From Candidatus Methylomirabilis sp. (GTDB taxonomy: Bacteria; Muiribacteriota; Ozemobacteria; Ozemobacterales; Ozemobacteraceae), in the NCBI GenBank assembly GCA_020722725.1, contig DYKG01000030.1, forward strand, positions 1-43,560: 43,560 nt of DNA, read 5' to 3'. The position numbers and the translations under genes are program-made. Of this stretch, positions 16,913-25,672 are shown one piece after another (the first letter of the stretch is position 1; every line of letters begins with the position of its first letter). The notes beneath the pieces were generated by a model. That model was given only the letters and a program-made list of their open reading frames with translations, did no database searches and was not told where the DNA came from.

Positions 16913-18795
16913 TGAATACTGCCCGCGATCATTTCGAAAAAGGTATAGATCTGCAGCAGCGTGGCCTTTACGATCATGCAATTGAAGAATATGAAAAAGC
17001 CTTGAACATTGAACCGGATAACGCTGATGTTCTGGTTAACCTTGGAGCAGCCTGTCTACAGAAAGGGCTTGCCGATCGGGCAGTAAAACTGCTGGCAAGA
17101 GTTCTTGATCGCGACCCTCAGAACAGTGCCGCATATTATAACATCGGCAAGGCTTTTTATTATCGCGACCAAGTGTCTGATGCTCTGGCTGCCTTTCGAA
17201 GGGCCGAGAATATTTTGCCTGAAGATCTTGATATCAAAAAAATGATATTTATTTGTCTGGTTGATCTTAAGAGAACCGAGGAATCCGCTGAATTAGGCTT
17301 GTCTATTGTTGAAAAAACGATAAAAGATTCGGAATTCCTCGTCAGATTGGGTGAGGTTCTTCTGAGTCTTGAGAGTTTTGAGCAGGCTCTGGATGTCTAT
17401 CGCAAAGCATCGGCTGTCGCCTGCAGCAGCACTATTCCGCTTATCGGCATTTATCGTGCCCAGCTGGCTCTTGGGAACCGGGAAAAGGCAATCACCAGCC
17501 TTAAACGTGCGATGATGGTAGAGCCTGAAAATCAGAATTTTATCGTTCTGATGGTTGACCACTTGCTTGAAGATGGCAAGATCCAGGAAGCCGCTGAAAT
17601 CCTGAAAAAAGGCATTGAAAGTATTGAGAACCCGACTATTGTCAGAGAAAAATATAACGAACTTACCCGTCGGCTGCCAATTTTGCGGAAAAAAGCCGAT
17701 TCGGCGTTGAAAGTTCGACAGAGTCCTTATGAAGCAGATGTTTATGATGTTCTCGATCATCTTTATGATGGCAAGATAGCCCTTGACGTTGCTGTTGTCG
17801 AGCTGGAAAAGCTGCGCCGCCGTGACCCGGCCGATCTGTTTATTGCCCGCGAACTGGCCAATCTGCATTTTCAGGGGCGAAGCTTTGACCAGGCTGCTGA
17901 AATTTATTCTGAAGCATTGTTAAGTGTTCCCTCCGATACTCTCTACCGGGTCGAGCTTGCCAAATCTCTGGCAATGAAAGGGGATGCTGAAGCGGCCCGC
18001 GCTGTTTTAAAAGATGCTGTCCGCGATCTGGGCCATACTCCCGAGCTGGCAATTGCCCTGGTTGAGCTTGATCTTTTCGAAAAAGAATTTGCCCGGGCCG
18101 CCGGCCGTCTCGATATGGTTTTAAATGAATACCCCGACGAGCCCCATGCTTTGTTTCTTTACGCATATACGGCTTTGCGCCTTAATGAGCTCGATAGTGC
18201 CGACCGCACTTTCAGGCGACTGCTGGAAAAGAATCCAGAGGATGAAGAGACGGTAATATGGTTCTCGCGGTTGGCATTGTTGCAGAATGACCCAGGAAAG
18301 GCTCTGGAAGCCTGGAAAAAGTTTGATGATGGCTTAAATAGCATGGTTGAAATAATTTCCCGAATCGAGCTTACCCTTTCATCTGGTGATAGCCGCGGAA
18401 TTATAAGATATTTGCAGCGTATCGGTGATTATCAACCAAGATTTATTGAAGATCACCTGCTTTTTGGCAAGGCGTTTTTCTTTGCCGGTGACTTTTCTTC
18501 GGCGCAGCGTGAATTCGATCTGGTGCTCAAGCATGAGGCAAGAAACGCTGAAGCGCTGGCAATGTCGGCAATGAACTCACTTATTCGCAACAAGCCAACT
18601 AAATTCTGGAACTACTGGCTTCAGGCAATCGATAATGATTCTCTATATGCGGTCGTACCTGCAATTATTCTGCGCAACAGCCTGAACTTTTCACAGAAAG
18701 AAAGACTGAAATCTGAAACAAGAAAGATACTCGATATAGGCAAACTTCAGGATGTTGACCGAGCCAGGCTGGTTAATATTCTGCAGTACCTGTAA
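16912..18795 (+). CDS. Tetratricopeptide-repeat protein
   Basis: Protein of 627 aa made almost entirely of TPR units, e.g. AIEEYEKALNIEPDNADVLVNLGAACLQKG, then AVKLLARVLDRDPQNSAAYYNIGKAFYYRD. Degenerate repeats continue to the end (DRTFRRLLEKNPEDEETVIWFSRLALLQ). No signal peptide or membrane segment is seen, so it is a cytoplasmic scaffold. The start is the ATG at 16912 with GAGGA (16901-16905) at 6-nt spacing, overlapping the DnaB-like stop as TGATG; an ATG at 16885 would lie inside that gene. Function unknown; coupling to the DnaB-like ATPase suggests it holds that protein or its partners. Confidence 0.85.
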   Translation: MNTARDHFEKGIDLQQRGLYDHAIEEYEKALNIEPDNADVLVNLGAACLQKGLADRAVKLLARVLDRDPQNSAAYYNIGKAFYYRDQVSDALAAFRRAENILPEDLDIKKMIFICLVDLKRTEESAELGLSIVEKTIKDSEFLVRLGEVLLSLESFEQALDVYRKASAVACSSTIPLIGIYRAQLALGNREKAITSLKRAMMVEPENQNFIVLMVDHLLEDGKIQEAAEILKKGIESIENPTIVREKYNELTRRLPILRKKADSALKVRQSPYEADVYDVLDHLYDGKIALDVAVVELEKLRRRDPADLFIARELANLHFQGRSFDQAAEIYSEALLSVPSDTLYRVELAKSLAMKGDAEAARAVLKDAVRDLGHTPELAIALVELDLFEKEFARAAGRLDMVLNEYPDEPHALFLYAYTALRLNELDSADRTFRRLLEKNPEDEETVIWFSRLALLQNDPGKALEAWKKFDDGLNSMVEIISRIELTLSSGDSRGIIRYLQRIGDYQPRFIEDHLLFGKAFFFAGDFSSAQREFDLVLKHEARNAEALAMSAMNSLIRNKPTKFWNYWLQAIDNDSLYAVVPAIILRNSLNFSQKERLKSETRKILDIGKLQDVDRARLVNILQYL

Positions 18796-20192
18796 TGGTA
18801 GAAGCAATGAAAAACCCGGATAATCCTCTCAAAACACTGATCAAAAAGGTTGGGTTGTTAAAGAAAGTGCCGCCCAAAAAACTTGGTGATGCCACCTGTG
18901 ATATTATCGATCTGAAAGGGCCATCGATGGCGGTTCTCATTCGTCGTCTGCCTGAATTTTCCCCGATCCGGCAGAAAATTATCGCCCGGAAAATCGAAGA
19001 TTTTTTCTATTTTTACCCTGATAAAGGGCGAAAGCTGATTGGACGTCTGAAAAAGGCCTGCGAAAAAGTACACGAGGAATGCCAGCCTCAGTTATTGTCG
19101 ATTCTGGTTGATATCATTCCCCGTAATGCCCGAAAAGAAGAATTTTCGGCGTTGTTGCCGACCGCTTTGAGGGTTTTGGAATCCGGTTGCGATTACCCAA
19201 GAAAATCTAAGGCGCTTGAGGTAATCGGGCAGCACCAGGGTAAAGAAACAATTACCGCTGTTATCAAAAATATGATATTGTCAATCAAGTCGATCTCTGA
19301 TTTTTCTGGTTATCAATTTTTTGAAAATAGCCTCTTAGTGCTTAAAAAGATAGGCGGAGAGTCTGTTTTAAAACTGCTCATTAATCCAGATTCTGATAAT
19401 ATTATCAAGCAATTTCGATTAGAGTGGCGGGACCAGGATAGTGATATTCAGTCGGGAGTATTGAAACTGCTACAGACTGCCGGCGCTGACTTTGCCCAGA
19501 TAGCCTTGAAGATTGTCGATCTTTCTGATTTTAATTTGCCCTTCATAGCCATGATTCAGGAGGGAATGGCTCACGAGGATAAGTGGGTTCGTCAGGCTGC
19601 CGCCGCTTCTATGGAAAAGGCCGCCTCTGCGCTTGAACCTGAGATGTTGCAGCGCATGCTTTCCGACGATTCGCCCGAAGTTCGCCTGATGGCAATATCT
19701 TCTCTAGGCGGATTTTCAATCGAGCAGACCGGGCAGTTGCTTGAATCTCTCGTTCAAAAGCCGGGAGAAACGCTTGGCGCAAGAATGAACGCACTCCATG
19801 CCCTGTACTCGCAGAAAAACCTGCCGGCCCTCGAACGATTGTCTCGCGAGCCAGATGCTAAAATCGCCCTCAATTCCATGGGCCTGGCAGCTTTGCTTAA
19901 GCCTAAATCAGAAGCCTTTTCCGAGCTACTGTCTGTTTTTTCGGGCTTAAACAGCGAACGGGCTGCCGAGCTTCAGTATTATCTGCTGGAGATTTCCGAT
20001 CCAGAGGATATTCAATCTCTGATTGATTATCATAAAAACGCGGACAGCTCGATTAAAAGAGAGAATTGCCTGGCGCTTCTGCGGGCGTTTCTCGGCAAAA
20101 AAGCGGGGCCAAGGCTCCAAAGGGTTGTTGCTGCGCTTCCCGAAGCTGAAAAAAAAGCTTTGGAATTGCTTGCCGTAGAAAATTTCGCCTGA
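18795..20192 (+). CDS. HEAT-repeat protein
   Basis: Protein of 465 aa of helical repeats. The clearest HEAT-like units are DKWVRQAAAASMEKAASALEPEMLQRML and DSPEVRLMAISSLGGFSIEQTGQLLESL, at about residues 256-310, with others before and after. No catalytic motif, signal peptide or membrane helix is seen. The start overlaps the TPR stop (TAATG at 18793-18797); an ATG at 18807 is an alternative. Third and last gene of the operon that starts with the DnaB-like ATPase. Function unknown, likely protein binding. Confidence 0.8.
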   Translation: MVEAMKNPDNPLKTLIKKVGLLKKVPPKKLGDATCDIIDLKGPSMAVLIRRLPEFSPIRQKIIARKIEDFFYFYPDKGRKLIGRLKKACEKVHEECQPQLLSILVDIIPRNARKEEFSALLPTALRVLESGCDYPRKSKALEVIGQHQGKETITAVIKNMILSIKSISDFSGYQFFENSLLVLKKIGGESVLKLLINPDSDNIIKQFRLEWRDQDSDIQSGVLKLLQTAGADFAQIALKIVDLSDFNLPFIAMIQEGMAHEDKWVRQAAAASMEKAASALEPEMLQRMLSDDSPEVRLMAISSLGGFSIEQTGQLLESLVQKPGETLGARMNALHALYSQKNLPALERLSREPDAKIALNSMGLAALLKPKSEAFSELLSVFSGLNSERAAELQYYLLEISDPEDIQSLIDYHKNADSSIKRENCLALLRAFLGKKAGPRLQRVVAALPEAEKKALELLAVENFA

Positions 20193-20266
20193 TGCGAGAT
20201 CGAGCCTTTTTCAGAGCAAGCCATACGGGCATGTCAGGTAAATAATAACTCTCACCAGGCTTCCAG

Positions 20267-20319
20267 GGCCAAAAGGCCACAAAGTTGCTTTTCTCGAAAG
20301 CCTTTGTGCTCTTTTGGCC
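20267..20319. repeat. Near-perfect inverted repeat (hairpin) downstream of the HEAT gene
   Basis: GGCCAAAAGGCCACAAAG (20267-20284) pairs with CTTTGTGCTCTTTTGGCC (20302-20319) at 16 of 18 positions, with a 17-nt loop. The stem may stop the plus-strand transcript but lacks a following uridine run. It is related to the repeat at 15072-15107. Confidence 0.75.
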
Positions 20320-20335
20320 TTTTACGGTTGCCCAG

Positions 20336-20396
20336 CCTGCTGAGCCATCGAAGCGGCGGGGATAATCGAAAACATTCAATGAGCTTTTATATAGAA
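20336..20396. repeat. Intergenic repeat copy A (TCAATG-GCTTTT-TATAGA type)
   Basis: Runs from CCTGCTGAGCC through TCGAAGCGGCGGGGAT and AAAACATTCAATGAGC to TTTTATATAGAATA. The element at 41314-41372 has the same order: CCTGTTAAACC, TCGAAGCAGCTGGGAT, AAAACACTCAATGCGC, TTTTGTATAGATCA. A shorter match (TTGAATGAGCTTTTTATGG) lies at 39794-39812. All three lie upstream of signalling genes. Confidence 0.6.
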
Positions 20397-20949
20397 TACC
20401 ATATCTGTCTTGTCATAATTTTCCCAATTCTGAAATGCTTAAAAATTTCTTGATATCAGCAAGAAAACAAGAATTTATCAATAAAAAACGAATGATAAAA
20501 ATATAAAAATGATAAAATTATCAAAAAAGAGTTAATAAAAGAGTTCTTGGACTCTAAAACGATGCGCTGAACCAAATTTTAAATCATTTTTAAATGAACC
20601 ATATTTGCGTGCTTCTCGAAAATTCATTGTTCCAAAGCTCAGTTAGAGTCGAACCGGGGTATTAATTCTCAAAGTTATTTACGTGCCTCAGCGCTTTTGT
20701 GTCGGCTTTTTGGGCAAACAACCTTCTGGTTGCAGCGACCCTTTTTAAAACGCGATCAAAGTCGGTAACCGGTTTTACTGTGCTATTTTCTGGACACAAA
20801 ATGGGTATTTGGATTATTATTAAAATAAAATGTAAAAAAAGTTGTACAACACAATATTGAATTTTGGGTCTCATGGGCTGGAATGATGAATATTCTCTTG
20901 CTCTGCAACGCCCTTATTGTTTAGTGCCACAACCAGATTGGGGGCCAGA
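20397..20949. other. AT-rich non-coding region upstream of the chemotaxis operon
   Basis: No gene is supported. It contains a very AT-rich tract (about 20440-20540) and distant inverted GACTCTAA / TTAGAGTC arms (about 20549 and 20644) like those at 39824-39886. A small CAACC-TTCT-GGTTG hairpin lies near 20720. The chemotaxis promoter must lie here, but no -35/-10 pair stands out. A sigma28 (FliA)-type site was looked for and not seen. Confidence 0.5.
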
Positions 20950-21429
20950 ATGACTGAATACGTCGGCATCGGCGAATTCCTTGTTTCCGGTCAGCCTGGA
21001 ACCATAATAAAAACGATGGCTCTTGGCCCTTGTATTGGGGTAATGGTTTTCTCGAAAGACTTTAAGATCGCTGGCATGTTGCATGTGCAGTTGCCTTTAA
21101 GTTCCGTAAATCTTGACCTGGCTGCGCGTCGTCCCGGGGTTTTTGCTGATACCGGCATTCCTCTTTTGCTCGAAGAATTTGCCAGGTTTGGCTATCGACC
21201 GGCAGATTTAACGGTAAAAATTGTCGGCGGAAGTCAGGTAATGGATCCGTCGGGAACATTTAACATCGGTAAGCGAAATTATCTTGCAGTTAAAAAGGTT
21301 CTTTGGGCCTATAAGCTTTTTCCTGCATCAGAAGAAATCGGCGGTAGTATCAGTCGTACCGTTTCGATTGAAGTCGGCAATTCTGAAGTTCTGGTCACCA
21401 CCCCGGGGCTTGACCCCAGGAGGATTTGA
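20950..21429 (+). CDS. cheD: Chemoreceptor glutamine deamidase CheD
   Basis: Deamidates glutamines on chemoreceptors and, in systems with CheC, is bound by CheC to tune adaptation. From the ATG at 20950 the protein is 159 aa. The catalytic set is visible: Thr22, nucleophile Cys28 in ALGPCIGVMVF, and His45 in MLHVQLP, in the same order and spacing as Thr/Cys/His of Thermotoga CheD. The glycine-rich IVGGSQVMDP and NIGKRNYLAV blocks follow. The frame is open from a TTG at 20917, but ATG 20950 with GGGGG upstream gives the normal length. First gene of the chemotaxis operon; the next start lies 1 nt after its stop. Confidence 0.93.
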   Translation: MTEYVGIGEFLVSGQPGTIIKTMALGPCIGVMVFSKDFKIAGMLHVQLPLSSVNLDLAARRPGVFADTGIPLLLEEFARFGYRPADLTVKIVGGSQVMDPSGTFNIGKRNYLAVKKVLWAYKLFPASEEIGGSISRTVSIEVGNSEVLVTTPGLDPRRI

Positions 21430-21430
21430 A

Positions 21431-21820
21431 ATGGCGAAGTTATTGATAACTGATGATTCAGCCACCGCAAGAATGATCATTCAGCGCTGTATTGAGGTTC
21501 TTGGCTGGGATAAATGTGAATTTCTGCATGCTGCCGATGGTGTTGCAGCTCTTGAAATCGTGGTGAAGCAACAGGTCGATCTGATTATAACCGACATTGT
21601 CATGCCAGTCATGGATGGTAGAGTCCTATTGAAGAGAATTAAGGTCAGCCCAAAATTGAATCATATTCCAGTTTTTGTCATCTCTTCTCTAGCCAACCCG
21701 GCCATGGAAAAAGAGATGATTCAGTTTGGTGTCGATCGACTGATTTACAAGCCGGTTTCGCCACCTAAGCTTCTTGAAGCTCTTGAAGCCACTCTAGGAA
21801 AGGATTTTCGAGAAAAATGA
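21431..21820 (+). CDS. CheY-like single-domain response regulator
   Basis: 129-aa receiver domain: acidic pair Asp8-Asp9, phospho-acceptor Asp55 in IITDIVMPVMDG, the Ser of FVISSLA, and Lys in YKPVSPP. No output domain, so it works as CheY or a phosphate sink. The start is set by AGGAGG (21418-21423) 7 nt before the ATG; a longer frame to 21284 would run inside cheD. A second cheY-like gene ends the cluster at 30687. The stop overlaps the next gene as ATGA. Confidence 0.9.
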   Translation: MAKLLITDDSATARMIIQRCIEVLGWDKCEFLHAADGVAALEIVVKQQVDLIITDIVMPVMDGRVLLKRIKVSPKLNHIPVFVISSLANPAMEKEMIQFGVDRLIYKPVSPPKLLEALEATLGKDFREK

Positions 21821-22305
21821 GTTCACTTGAAAAGCTGCAGCCAATTTTTCTTCAGGCTCTCACCGAAACTTTTGAAAATCTTTTCTTTGAAGATGTCGTC
21901 CTGCATGGGTCTTCATGGCTTGATAAGGATTCGGAATTTCCTGAAAGCTGGTGGGTGCGCATCGATGTGCTTGAGCCTTTGAGATCATTTCTTATCCTCG
22001 TGGTTCGAAAAGATCTGATGGTTAGATATACCGAGGCTATTTTTGGCATGATCGAAGACCAGATGCCCGAAGAATCTCAGGTGCTTGACAACCTGGGCGA
22101 ACTGATGAATACCATGTGCGGAAGAATTTTGGCTATCATGCTTTCTGAAAATTGCACATTTAAACTCGGCCTGCCAGTCGTTGGAGAAGGCAAAATTCCT
22201 GATCTGGCCGACAAATATTTTTCATTGAATTGTTTAATTGGTGATAATCTGGTATTTTTGTTATTGCCCGAAAGTTTCTATTTTTCTGAGTTCGCCCCGA
22301 AATAG
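21817..22305 (+). CDS. CheC/CheX-type CheY-P phosphatase homologue (first copy)
   Basis: 162 aa. The CheC/CheX phosphatase signature D/S-x3-E-x2-N-x(21-22)-P is present once as DNLGELMN followed 22 positions later by Pro of GLP (Asp, Glu and Asn all kept). The rest is divergent from the second copy (SFLILVVRKDLMVRYTEAIFGM region). It probably dephosphorylates CheY-P. A single motif copy is the CheX-like situation; classical CheC carries two. It overlaps the response regulator gene by 4 nt, a natural partner. Confidence 0.72.
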   Translation: MSSLEKLQPIFLQALTETFENLFFEDVVLHGSSWLDKDSEFPESWWVRIDVLEPLRSFLILVVRKDLMVRYTEAIFGMIEDQMPEESQVLDNLGELMNTMCGRILAIMLSENCTFKLGLPVVGEGKIPDLADKYFSLNCLIGDNLVFLLLPESFYFSEFAPK

Positions 22306-22328
22306 TCAGACTTTGAGGAGTTACTGTC

Positions 22329-22799
22329 ATGGATTCAAAATTAGCTAACCAGTTCATTATTGCAGCTTCCACTATTTTTAAGAAAGTAGGAAATGTGACT
22401 CTGAAAAAAACAGGCATTGAATATTTTCCCAAGGGCACGAGAATCAGCGCTGGAATTGCTACGATTCTTGGGATAACCGGTGATTACAAGGGCCAGTTCA
22501 TCATTATTCTAGATGAAGGTATGGCTCTCAAAATTGCTTCGGCAATTCTGATGGGCGTGCCGGTTACTACTTATGATGAAATTGCCGAGAGCGCCGTGAG
22601 CGAAATTGGTAACATGATCGGTGGTGAGGCCAGTCGCCTTCTTCAGGAGAGCGGTTATATCTGCGATCTTAGCGTTCCATCGATTGCACGGGGCAAGGAA
22701 ATGGAAATCGCCTTTTATCCTGCTTCACCCCTGTTCAGCATCAAATTCGAAAGCGACTGGGGCGAAATCAAGATAATTTTACGATTGGAAGAAAAATAA
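22329..22799 (+). CDS. cheX: Chemotaxis phosphatase CheX
   Basis: 156 aa with the CheX layout: an N-terminal FIIAASTIFKKV helix, GQFIIILDEGMALKIASAILM, then the phosphatase motif ESAVSEIGNMIGGEASRLL. The signature S-x3-E-x2-N is followed by the expected Pro of LSVP. CheX dimers remove phosphate from CheY-P, resetting the signal. GAGGAG (22315-22320) precedes the ATG by 8 nt. Two phosphatases of this fold side by side suggest different CheY partners or different locations. Confidence 0.88.
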   Translation: MDSKLANQFIIAASTIFKKVGNVTLKKTGIEYFPKGTRISAGIATILGITGDYKGQFIIILDEGMALKIASAILMGVPVTTYDEIAESAVSEIGNMIGGEASRLLQESGYICDLSVPSIARGKEMEIAFYPASPLFSIKFESDWGEIKIILRLEEK

Positions 22800-22811
22800 C
22801 TGGTTGTAAAT

Positions 22812-25163
22812 ATGAATCAGAATCTTGAGCTGGAATTTTTATCGGTCTTTGTCAGTGAAAGCCGAGAGCTTATTCAAGAAGTAGAACCACAGCTGATTCA
22901 ACTTCATCAAAGTGCTCTGCAGACTGGTGAAATCGACTCTTCTTCGGTAAATGCGATTTTCCGTCTCTTTCACTCAATGAAGGGAAGCGCTGCCAGCCTT
23001 GGGCTTGCTAACATTGCTTCTTTGACCCATCGTGCTGAAACGCTTCTCGACCTGATTAGAGAAGGAAAAATCGCAGTTGAAAACGAGCACGTTGATTCAC
23101 TGCTTCGAGCTCTCGACCTTACCGGACTTTTTCTCGAACTGGTTGAAAGCAATCACAATGATCACGGCTACGACGATGAAAAGGAAAAAATTGAAACCGA
23201 GCTTGAGTCACTGATAGATAGGGCTGAGAACCTGAAAAAAACCGATAAAAAAGCTGGCAAGGTAAAAAAAACTCGAATAGAAGAGAAACCACCAGAAAAT
23301 GTTTCTCCTGGTAAGGCTCCGGTGGCAATCCCGGCGTTTATTCCAGTTAACTCAGCGGATCCGGGAAGAAAATCGATCATCGAGCAGTTCACCGAAGAGG
23401 GTTCTGATTTTCTCGATAATGCCGAAGGCCTGCTTCTTGAGCTGGAAAAAGGTGCAGAAAACCCGATTCAGAAAGTTCGTGAGCTATTCAGAGGCTTTCA
23501 CAGCTTTAAAGGCAACTGCGGCTTTTTAGGCCTTGAGATGCTTGAAAACATGAGCCATAAGGCAGAAAACATTCTCGAAACTTTATTTGATTATGAAATG
23601 ATCCCCGCCCCCGAACATATTATGACTTTTTTGATCATTGTTGACGTATTCAGGCATGCAATGACCGATCTTGCGACTGGTGGAACTGGTGATATAGAAG
23701 GCTTTCAGGCGGTAGCCAATCTTCTTGACCAGATGAAACAGGCGGTTGAAAACGAAGAAAAAGGCCACAAGAAACTTGGCCAGATTCTCATCGAAGAAGG
23801 CGTCGTCACCCAAGAGCAGTTGGACGCCGCCCTGAAACGGCAAAAAACCGCAATCGGTGAAGTTCTTGTCGACATGGGGGCGGTTGATGCTCAATCTGTC
23901 GAAAAAGCGCTGATCAAACAGACTGAGCAGAATGCTCAGACTTCCAGCATTTCCAAAGGGATTAAGCGGTCAGATATCAGAGTCGATCTGACCAAGCTCG
24001 ACAAACTGGTTAATCTGGTAGGAGAGCTGGTCATAGCTGAAACCATGGTAACCCGTAACCCCGATCTGAAAAATCTGGCTCTGGAAAACTTTGACAAGGC
24101 TGTTCACCACCTGCGCCGGGTGACCAGCGAACTGCAAGATGTCGCTCTGAGCGTACGCATGATTCCTCTGGCGATGACTTTTCAAAAACTGGTTCGAGTC
24201 GTTCACGACCTGGCTCGCAAGCAGAAGAAAAAAGTCAAACTGATTATTGTGGGTGAAGAAACTGAAGTAGATAAAACAATGACCGAGCAGATTGCTGACC
24301 CGCTTTTGCACATGGTCAGAAACTCCATCGATCACGGTCTTGAATCACCTGAAGAAAGAGTTGCTGCCGGAAAACCTGAAACCGGCAAGGTAATGGTGGA
24401 AGCCCGCTATGAAGGCGGCGAAGTCTGGATAATTGTTTCCGATGACGGAAAAGGATTAAGCCGCGAAAAAATTGTCAGCACTGCGATTGAAAAAGGCCTT
24501 TATCGTGGCGACCCGGCCAATCTTTCCGATGAAGAAGCATACAGCTTTATCTTCGAACCCGGATTTTCGACCAAAGAAACCGTATCTGAAATTTCCGGCC
24601 GCGGTGTCGGAATGGATGTGGTAAAAAAGAACATAGAAAAGCTCAAGGGGCGCATTACCGTGCGCTCCCGCCCGGGCCTGGGAACCTCGATCTATCTGCA
24701 GATTCCTCTTACTCTGGCTATTATCGATGGAATGCTGGTGCGGGTCGGCGAAGCCCGTTATACTATACCGCTGCTTTCTATACGTGAGTCGATACGACCT
24801 CTGAAAACTGCGATAACAGTGACTCCAGACCAACAGGAACTCGTGCGTATAAGAGAAGAGTTGATTCCAGTCATCAGACTGCATAAATTACATGGCAAGA
24901 CACCTGATTTTTTTAATCTCGACGAGGGAATCCTGGTAATCGTGGAAGATCAGGGAAGAAAGGCTGCCTTGTTTATCGATGATATTCTTGGCCAGCAACA
25001 GACGGTAATCAAGGGTTTATCGAATTACCTGAACCAGGCAAAGGGAATCTCGGGCTGCACAATTCTTGGTGATGGCGCTGTCAGTCTTATTCTCGATATC
25101 GGAGGTCTGGTAGAAAAAGCTGGAAGGGCAGATCGTGGTTATTTCGATCAGGAGGCAAATTGA
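22812..25163 (+). CDS. cheA: Chemotaxis histidine kinase CheA with two HPt domains and a GspE-N-like module
   Basis: 783 aa. HPt1: His54 in FRLFHSMKGSAASLGL. A charged linker (about 120-185) precedes HPt2: His230 in FRGFHSFKGNCGFLGL. Residues 320-370 (KLGQILIEEGVVTQEQLDAAL, GEVLVDMGAVDAQSVEKAL) form two short units like the N-terminal domain of type II secretion/pilus ATPases (GspE-N). Dimerisation P3 is about 385-460. The ATPase P4 has N-box HMVRNSIDHGLE (500-511), G1 DDGKG (544-548) and GRGVGMDVV (596-604). P5 (CheW-like) is about 636-775. No classical P2 CheY-docking domain is recognised. Phosphate would pass to the two CheY-like proteins and CheB. Its stop overlaps cheW. Confidence 0.95.
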   Translation: MNQNLELEFLSVFVSESRELIQEVEPQLIQLHQSALQTGEIDSSSVNAIFRLFHSMKGSAASLGLANIASLTHRAETLLDLIREGKIAVENEHVDSLLRALDLTGLFLELVESNHNDHGYDDEKEKIETELESLIDRAENLKKTDKKAGKVKKTRIEEKPPENVSPGKAPVAIPAFIPVNSADPGRKSIIEQFTEEGSDFLDNAEGLLLELEKGAENPIQKVRELFRGFHSFKGNCGFLGLEMLENMSHKAENILETLFDYEMIPAPEHIMTFLIIVDVFRHAMTDLATGGTGDIEGFQAVANLLDQMKQAVENEEKGHKKLGQILIEEGVVTQEQLDAALKRQKTAIGEVLVDMGAVDAQSVEKALIKQTEQNAQTSSISKGIKRSDIRVDLTKLDKLVNLVGELVIAETMVTRNPDLKNLALENFDKAVHHLRRVTSELQDVALSVRMIPLAMTFQKLVRVVHDLARKQKKKVKLIIVGEETEVDKTMTEQIADPLLHMVRNSIDHGLESPEERVAAGKPETGKVMVEARYEGGEVWIIVSDDGKGLSREKIVSTAIEKGLYRGDPANLSDEEAYSFIFEPGFSTKETVSEISGRGVGMDVVKKNIEKLKGRITVRSRPGLGTSIYLQIPLTLAIIDGMLVRVGEARYTIPLLSIRESIRPLKTAITVTPDQQELVRIREELIPVIRLHKLHGKTPDFFNLDEGILVIVEDQGRKAALFIDDILGQQQTVIKGLSNYLNQAKGISGCTILGDGAVSLILDIGGLVEKAGRADRGYFDQEAN

Positions 25164-25672
25164 TGGTTGAATCGCAAAGACATGATTTTTCTGAAGATTA
25201 CGATGGCGAAGACGATGGTGAAGACACCCAGGAGGGCAAGTATCTATCGTTTCGTATTGGCAACGAGCAATATGGAATCGAAATCAAGCATGTGACCGAA
25301 ATTGTCGGGATTCAGAAAATAACTGAAGTTCCTGACATGCCCGAATATGTTAAAGGCGTTATAAATCTGCGCGGCAACGTTATTCCTGTTGTTGACATCC
25401 GCCTGCGCTTCCGCATGAAGGCAATCGAGTATGATGACCGAACCTGCGTCATCGTGGTAAATGTCGAAGAATCGCCTATCGGTCTGGTGGTCGATGCAGT
25501 AAGGGAAGTAATTTCCATTCTTCCTGAACAGATATCTCCCCCTCCATCTGTAGCCCGAGGCGATATCTCAAGATACATCAAGGGCATGGGCCGGTTTGAA
25601 AATGATGTGATCATTCTTCTGGCCATAGATAAGCTGCTATTCGATCAACGATTGACCCAGATCTCGGCTTGA
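25163..25672 (+). CDS. cheW: Chemotaxis coupling protein CheW
   Basis: 169 aa; an acidic N-tail of about 25 residues precedes the CheW domain (KYLSFRIGNEQYGIEIKHVTEIV, VKGVINLRGNVIPVVDIRLRF, GLVVDAVREVISI). It links receptors to CheA at the membrane array. Start ATG 25163 overlaps the cheA TGA by one base, with GGAGG (25151-25155) 7 nt upstream; a TTG three bases earlier is not needed. About 116 nt of non-coding sequence separates it from the receptor gene, in which no clear promoter is seen. Confidence 0.94.
   Translation: MVESQRHDFSEDYDGEDDGEDTQEGKYLSFRIGNEQYGIEIKHVTEIVGIQKITEVPDMPEYVKGVINLRGNVIPVVDIRLRFRMKAIEYDDRTCVIVVNVEESPIGLVVDAVREVISILPEQISPPPSVARGDISRYIKGMGRFENDVIILLAIDKLLFDQRLTQISA

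Noticed and set aside
20630..20680. tRNA-like T-arm wording (CGGTTCGACTC on the minus strand)
   Set aside because: No acceptor stem, anticodon arm or full cloverleaf could be folded around it.
22812..22860. Strong ribosome site for cheA
   Set aside because: Looked for one before ATG 22812; none is clear, so the start rests on protein alignment to the HPt domain and gene spacing.
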